8,325 bases of DNA from Gammaproteobacteria bacterium (lineage in GTDB: Bacteria; Pseudomonadota; Gammaproteobacteria; Steroidobacterales; UBA11654), in the NCBI GenBank assembly GCA_012965065.1, contig DTSX01000072.1:1-8325 (forward strand), read 5' to 3'. How positions within the stretch are numbered: the stretch's first letter is position 1; every line of letters starts with the position of its first letter. Position numbers and translations under genes: made by a program. The notes under the pieces were generated by a model, which was not told where the DNA came from, searched no databases, and saw only the letters and a list, made by a program, of their open reading frames with translations. This document shows positions 4,505 through 8,325 of the stretch, in pieces.

Positions 4505-7267
4505 ATGTATAAGTCTGCGAAAACAACACGAAGAAAATTTTTACTCGGTAGTGCATCTGCAATTGGCCTCTCTTTGAACTACTCAAAACCTGCTATTGCC
4601 AATCTTAGCGATACCAAACCCTATCGATCGTGGGAAGATCTGGCGAGAAAAAAATGGACCTGGGATAGCATTACCCATTCTACACACGGTACCAATTGCA
4701 CAGGCCAATGTGCCTTCAATGTGTATGTTAAAAATGGTGTGGTCTGGCGAGAAGAACAGCAAGGCGAATACGGTGCTTCAAGTGATGCTCCAGATTACGG
4801 TCCTAGAGGCTGTCAGAAAGGATTGCGTCACTCCAAGTACATGTACGGCAAACAAAGAATTTTATACCCTTTAAAAAGGGTTGGCGAGAGAGGACAAGGC
4901 AAATGGGAAAGGATTTCTTGGGATCAAGCGATGCTGGAAGTTGCAGACAAATTCTTGGATTACAATATCGAATTTGGTCCGGAATCTGTAACCTGTGGAT
5001 TGGGTACCCAAATGGTTATGAAACGGGCATCTTATGCCAGCCTTCTCCGCTTTGCTAATATCAGTGGCGTGCAAATGCCCGAAGCTTTTGCTGGTGTGGG
5101 GGATCTGTTTACTGGTGCCCAAATAACTTTTGGCCATGTCACTCTTGGCAATACAATGGCAGAAATTTATAAATCCAAGTGTTGTTTAATTTGGTTTTGC
5201 AACCCAGCTGTCACTCGAATACCAGATGCCCATTTTTTCTGGGAAGCAAAATACAACGGCACTGAAGTCATTTCCATTTCCCCTGATTTTAATGCTAGCG
5301 CGATGCACGCAAGCAAATGGTTAAACCCAAAACCTGGCAGCGATATCGCATTGGCAATGGCGATGGTTCACACTATCTTGAAAGATCGGAGCTTTGATAC
5401 CGAATACATCAAAGAACAATCTGATTTACCTTTTCTCGTGAGAGCAGATAATCTCAAATATCTCAGAGAAACTGATTTTGATACTCCTGAGGCAAGGGAT
5501 AATCTGTTTTACCTCTGGGATGAGGCCACCAACGCTCTGGTGGAAGCCCCAGGGACAGGTACACCGACAGCCCCGCCTGGAACTCCTGAACATCTGATTA
5601 AACTGCCATCCATTGAGTTGGCTGGTATTGATCCTGCAATTGAGGGAGAGTGGACTGTTGAAACAAAAGAGGGACCGGTAAGGGTCACAACGGTTTTTGA
5701 ACTAACTAAAAGACGTGCAGCTCAGCATACCCCTGAAATGGCTCAAGAGATAACCGGGATTCATGCGGATATCATTCGCCAAGTAGCAAGAAAATTTGCA
5801 AGTGCAAAACCCAGTATGATTTATGCAGGCTATCGAGCTTCAAAATATCTGCACGGTGATCTATTGCAGAGAGCCTTGTTTTTACTTCTTTGCATCACTG
5901 GCAACACAGGAAAAGAAGGTGGTGGACTAACAATCACCAACCTTGCCAAAGACGATGCCGTGTTTCCATTTGCTTTGTCAAACCCAGCTGCTGCTTTCAG
6001 GGTTGCAACTCTCTCTCGCTGGGATTATGTTCACGCTGACATGAAAGAACTTAATCGAGATGCTTTTGGAGAGGAATTGGCAGAGGAAATGGATAAATAC
6101 TTTCAAGAATCGGTGGACCGTGGTTGGTTTCCGGATTACTCCAAAGTACCTTGGAAAATGGGCATGTTCTCAGGAACCAATGCAGCAGCCTGGCGTTCAT
6201 CGGGAAAAAGATGGCGCGAAACCGCTTTTAGTAAGTTGGAAACCATTGTCAGCTTTGCAACGGATATGGGAATAACTTCCATGTATTCTGATTACGTTCT
6301 CCCAATCGCCCATCACTATGAGCGGCATGATTTTCACCTGGAGCCAAGAACACCTTACATGCAAGTCATCGACAAAGCAGTCGAGCCTTTAGGGGAATCT
6401 GTTGACGACTGGACGGCTTACAAAAGATTGGCAGAAGCCATTAGCAAAAAAGCAATAGAACGTGATATACAGCCTATAGATGACAATGTCATTGGGGTGC
6501 CTATTAAAAGAGACTTCAAGAAATTTTTGGATGACTACACCAAAAATGGATCAATCAAATCGGTAAAGGATGTGATCCAATTCTTACTGGATAATTCCAG
6601 TGGTATCCAGAGTGTGTCATACGACGAGTTAGCAGAAAAAGGTTTTCTCAGAAACAAGGGCTCAGAAACAACTGTACACAGCAAAGAATCACCCTATTAC
6701 TCCGATATTTGGGAAAGCGTTCACGAAAAAAGAGGCTACAAGACACTTACCCATAGGCAACAGTTTTATATCGATCACGAATGGTTCTTTGAGTTTGATG
6801 AAGTCTTGCCTAGGCACATAGATGCTTTGGTTAATGAAGGTTATCCAATGAAAATGATCATGGGACATGCAAGGCATGGTATCCACAGTATGTGGCGAGA
6901 TGACAGCTTTCTGTTGAGCTTACAAAGGGGAGAGCCTGATATTTACGTCAACCCCAAAGATGCTGAAAAGAAAGGGGTTGTTGATGGGGATTTGATTCAA
7001 ATATTTAACAAGACAGGTTCGTTTATTTGCCAAGCCCACCTAACCTCTGGTGTGGGCCAAAACATGCTGTACATGTATCATGGCTGGGATCCAATGATGT
7101 TCAAAAACAGACAAAATTTTGGTGCCGTTGTTCAAACTGCTGGTCTCATCAAACCAACTTCACTCGCTGGAGGTTACGGCCAGTTGGGTTGGAAGCCATT
7201 TGCCTATGAGCCCAACCATACTTTCCATGATTACACCTGTGACTTTGAAAAGTATCAGGGAGTTTAG
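4505..7267 (+). CDS. Tat-exported molybdopterin oxidoreductase, type II DMSO reductase family catalytic subunit
   Basis: 920 residues. A twin-arginine signal (TTRRKFLLGSASAIGLSL, 7-24) is followed by a probable cleavage site AIA before Asn33, so the enzyme should fold with its cofactor in the cytoplasm and act in the periplasm. The iron-sulfur site is type II: His61-x3-Cys65-x3-Cys69 (HGTNCTGQC), then Cys103 in GPRGC. The bis-MGD fold is shown by VTRIPDAHFFWEAKYNG (236-252), PKPGSDIALAMAMVH (275-289), a CITGNTGKEGGG stretch (443-454) and the C-terminal GLIKPTSLAGGYGQLGW region (870-886). The N-terminal region resembles NarG, but the length and C-terminus suit ethylbenzene or steroid C25 dehydrogenase-like enzymes, which hydroxylate hydrocarbons with water. 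The position aligned to the NarG Mo-ligand Asp appears to be Leu214. AGGG abuts the ATG directly, an unusual spacing; no other in-frame ATG keeps the full Tat motif. No beta, gamma or chaperone gene adjoins it. Substrate unknown. Confidence 0.92.
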   Translation: MYKSAKTTRRKFLLGSASAIGLSLNYSKPAIANLSDTKPYRSWEDLARKKWTWDSITHSTHGTNCTGQCAFNVYVKNGVVWREEQQGEYGASSDAPDYGPRGCQKGLRHSKYMYGKQRILYPLKRVGERGQGKWERISWDQAMLEVADKFLDYNIEFGPESVTCGLGTQMVMKRASYASLLRFANISGVQMPEAFAGVGDLFTGAQITFGHVTLGNTMAEIYKSKCCLIWFCNPAVTRIPDAHFFWEAKYNGTEVISISPDFNASAMHASKWLNPKPGSDIALAMAMVHTILKDRSFDTEYIKEQSDLPFLVRADNLKYLRETDFDTPEARDNLFYLWDEATNALVEAPGTGTPTAPPGTPEHLIKLPSIELAGIDPAIEGEWTVETKEGPVRVTTVFELTKRRAAQHTPEMAQEITGIHADIIRQVARKFASAKPSMIYAGYRASKYLHGDLLQRALFLLLCITGNTGKEGGGLTITNLAKDDAVFPFALSNPAAAFRVATLSRWDYVHADMKELNRDAFGEELAEEMDKYFQESVDRGWFPDYSKVPWKMGMFSGTNAAAWRSSGKRWRETAFSKLETIVSFATDMGITSMYSDYVLPIAHHYERHDFHLEPRTPYMQVIDKAVEPLGESVDDWTAYKRLAEAISKKAIERDIQPIDDNVIGVPIKRDFKKFLDDYTKNGSIKSVKDVIQFLLDNSSGIQSVSYDELAEKGFLRNKGSETTVHSKESPYYSDIWESVHEKRGYKTLTHRQQFYIDHEWFFEFDEVLPRHIDALVNEGYPMKMIMGHARHGIHSMWRDDSFLLSLQRGEPDIYVNPKDAEKKGVVDGDLIQIFNKTGSFICQAHLTSGVGQNMLYMYHGWDPMMFKNRQNFGAVVQTAGLIKPTSLAGGYGQLGWKPFAYEPNHTFHDYTCDFEKYQGV

Positions 7268-7296
7268 CCCGACAAGACCTCAGTCACTAACATAGA

Positions 7297-8325
7297 TTAA
7301 AAGACGTCTTCTCTCGGTACCGGCTTCAGCAGTAAAAAAATCATTGCAGCTAGAATAATTGGAATGATCCCTACATAGGTATATGCCATATTCCAACCAA
7401 AGTTCGTTGCTGCATATGTTATCGCCAATGGTCCCAAACCAAAGCCTAAATTGATCGCCAATGTACCTGAAAAACTTGCTGCTGTTGCTCTTAGTTCTGC
7501 TGGGAAATTCTCTGCAATAAATGTTGCCATTACCGCATAGGCACCATAGAAAAATAAGGTCATCATCCCATACATAACCAAAACTTGGGTCCAACTCTTA
7601 GCCCACCATATTAAGAAGACGAATGCTATACTGCCCAAGAGTGCCCAGAGAATGATGGTGTTTCTTCGAGTCAGCAAAAACTCGCCGACAATTGCTGCTG
7701 CGATATAGCCAAATGCACCAATACCATAGGAGTAGCCAACGATTTTGATGGCATCAACTATATCCCAGCCTCTAGCTTGAGTGAAATACAAGACCAGCAT
7801 CAAAGTACTGCCGTAGGCAAATGCGTATAAAAATTGGCCTGAAAATAATAGCAGTGATTTTCTTCTCCATTGTTTGGTGAATAAGATCATAGTGCTGGGG
7901 TTTGGTTGATCGTCTGTTTTTCTAGCTTGGGCTGCAAGCCATACTTTTGACTCTGGAAGATATTTATGAATGATCCATCCATAGGGCAAAAACAGAAGAG
8001 CCAAAAGAAAAGTGTAGCGCCAATTAATGCCGAGTTGATCAATCATGAAAGCAACCAAAATGGAGGCAAAAAACCAACCTAAAGGGAAGCCAATTTGTAA
8101 GATCCCTGTAAACAGGCCTCGAAACCGCGGTGGTGAAGACTCGGTGACGGTTGTTAATGTAATAGGAGACTGTGCGCCTGCAGCTGTGAACCCCAAAGTT
8201 CTAGCAATTAGAATTGCAAGAGTATTGGGAGCTATTGCCAGATAAGCAACAAAAACTGGGGTTAAGAACGTTGAGAGCAATAAGGATTTCTTTCTTCCAA
8301 TGCGATCGGTAAGAACGCCCACTTG
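7297..8325 (-). CDS. Major facilitator superfamily transporter, N-terminal part outside the window
   Basis: The visible frame (342 residues, continuing past 8325) opens inside the family: VGVLTDRIGRKK matches MFS motif A (GxLaDRxGRrk), the loop between membrane segments 2 and 3. The real start and about two membrane segments therefore lie to the right, and the GTG at 8322 is an internal Val codon, not a start. About ten further hydrophobic segments follow, with a central polar loop (PESKVWLAAQARKTDDQPNP) between segments 6 and 7. The conserved ENFPAELRATAASFSG stretch comes before segment 11, as in metabolite:H+ and aromatic-acid:H+ symporters. It is an inner-membrane protein, most likely an importer of an organic acid or similar solute. 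It converges on the Mo oxidoreductase gene with 29 bases between the stops, so it is a separate transcription unit but probably serves the same pathway. Substrate not readable. Confidence 0.87.
   Translation of the reverse strand, partial: QVGVLTDRIGRKKSLLLSTFLTPVFVAYLAIAPNTLAILIARTLGFTAAGAQSPITLTTVTESSPPRFRGLFTGILQIGFPLGWFFASILVAFMIDQLGINWRYTFLLALLFLPYGWIIHKYLPESKVWLAAQARKTDDQPNPSTMILFTKQWRRKSLLLFSGQFLYAFAYGSTLMLVLYFTQARGWDIVDAIKIVGYSYGIGAFGYIAAAIVGEFLLTRRNTIILWALLGSIAFVFLIWWAKSWTQVLVMYGMMTLFFYGAYAVMATFIAENFPAELRATAASFSGTLAINLGFGLGPLAITYAATNFGWNMAYTYVGIIPIILAAMIFLLLKPVPREDVF

Noticed and set aside
5548..5590. Gly/Thr/Pro-rich stretch in the Mo enzyme (about residues 348-362) as an inserted repeat
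   Set aside because: It is short and lies in a loop region that varies in type II family members; the frame is intact and no repeat unit is clear.
7259..7270. GGG...CCC around the Mo enzyme stop as a terminator hairpin
   Set aside because: The stem is about three pairs and no T run follows.
7301..7310. Perfect palindrome AAGACGTCTT at the end of the transporter gene as a terminator stem
   Set aside because: It has no loop, lies within the coding sequence, and is short enough to be chance.
7280..7594. Second minus-strand frame of 104 residues within the transporter gene
   Set aside because: It is a shadow of the transporter frame, which has clear MFS motifs and membrane segments.

Overview
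The window reads as bacterial, moderately AT-rich chromosome. Genes are tightly packed, several have Shine-Dalgarno sites, and the largest enzyme carries a twin-arginine export signal that is normally used for a periplasmic location. A Gram-negative, proteobacterium-like host with catabolic ability (possibly an uncultured marine or soil lineage) fits best, but nothing here fixes the taxonomy.

Layout. At the left edge (1-340) two small genes run leftwards: the first 11 codons of an unrecognised gene, preceded by a 91-residue unrecognised protein. Both have good ribosome-binding sites, and a sigma70-like promoter lies upstream. From 464 to 7267 five genes run rightwards with short gaps or overlaps and look like one operon: a two-domain cupin protein, a COG2159-type amidohydrolase, an AMP-forming acyl-CoA synthetase, a DsbA/kappa-GST-fold protein related to 2-hydroxychromene-2-carboxylate isomerase, and a 920-residue Tat-exported molybdopterin oxidoreductase of the type II DMSO reductase family (NarG / ethylbenzene dehydrogenase / steroid C25 dehydrogenase branch). 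From 7297 to the right edge a major facilitator superfamily transporter, lacking its N-terminal part, points towards the operon and ends 29 bases from it.

How it may work together (inference). The set looks like a catabolic module for an organic acid, aromatic or terpenoid/steroid-like compound. The Mo enzyme would hydroxylate or dehydrogenate the substrate in the periplasm, the MFS protein would import it, and the CoA ligase would activate the carboxylate. The isomerase-like, amidohydrolase-like and cupin proteins would rearrange, decarboxylate or hydrolyse, and oxidise the intermediates. The substrate is unknown. Four features make the module unusual: the Mo enzyme has no iron-sulfur, heme or chaperone subunit gene beside it; the position aligned to the NarG molybdenum-ligand Asp appears to be Leu; the amidohydrolase lacks the N-terminal HxH metal motif; and the isomerase-like protein has Cys-Cys-Pro where relatives have Ser-Pro. 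No RNA genes, mobile elements, CRISPR arrays or gene-free stretches over 300 bases were seen.
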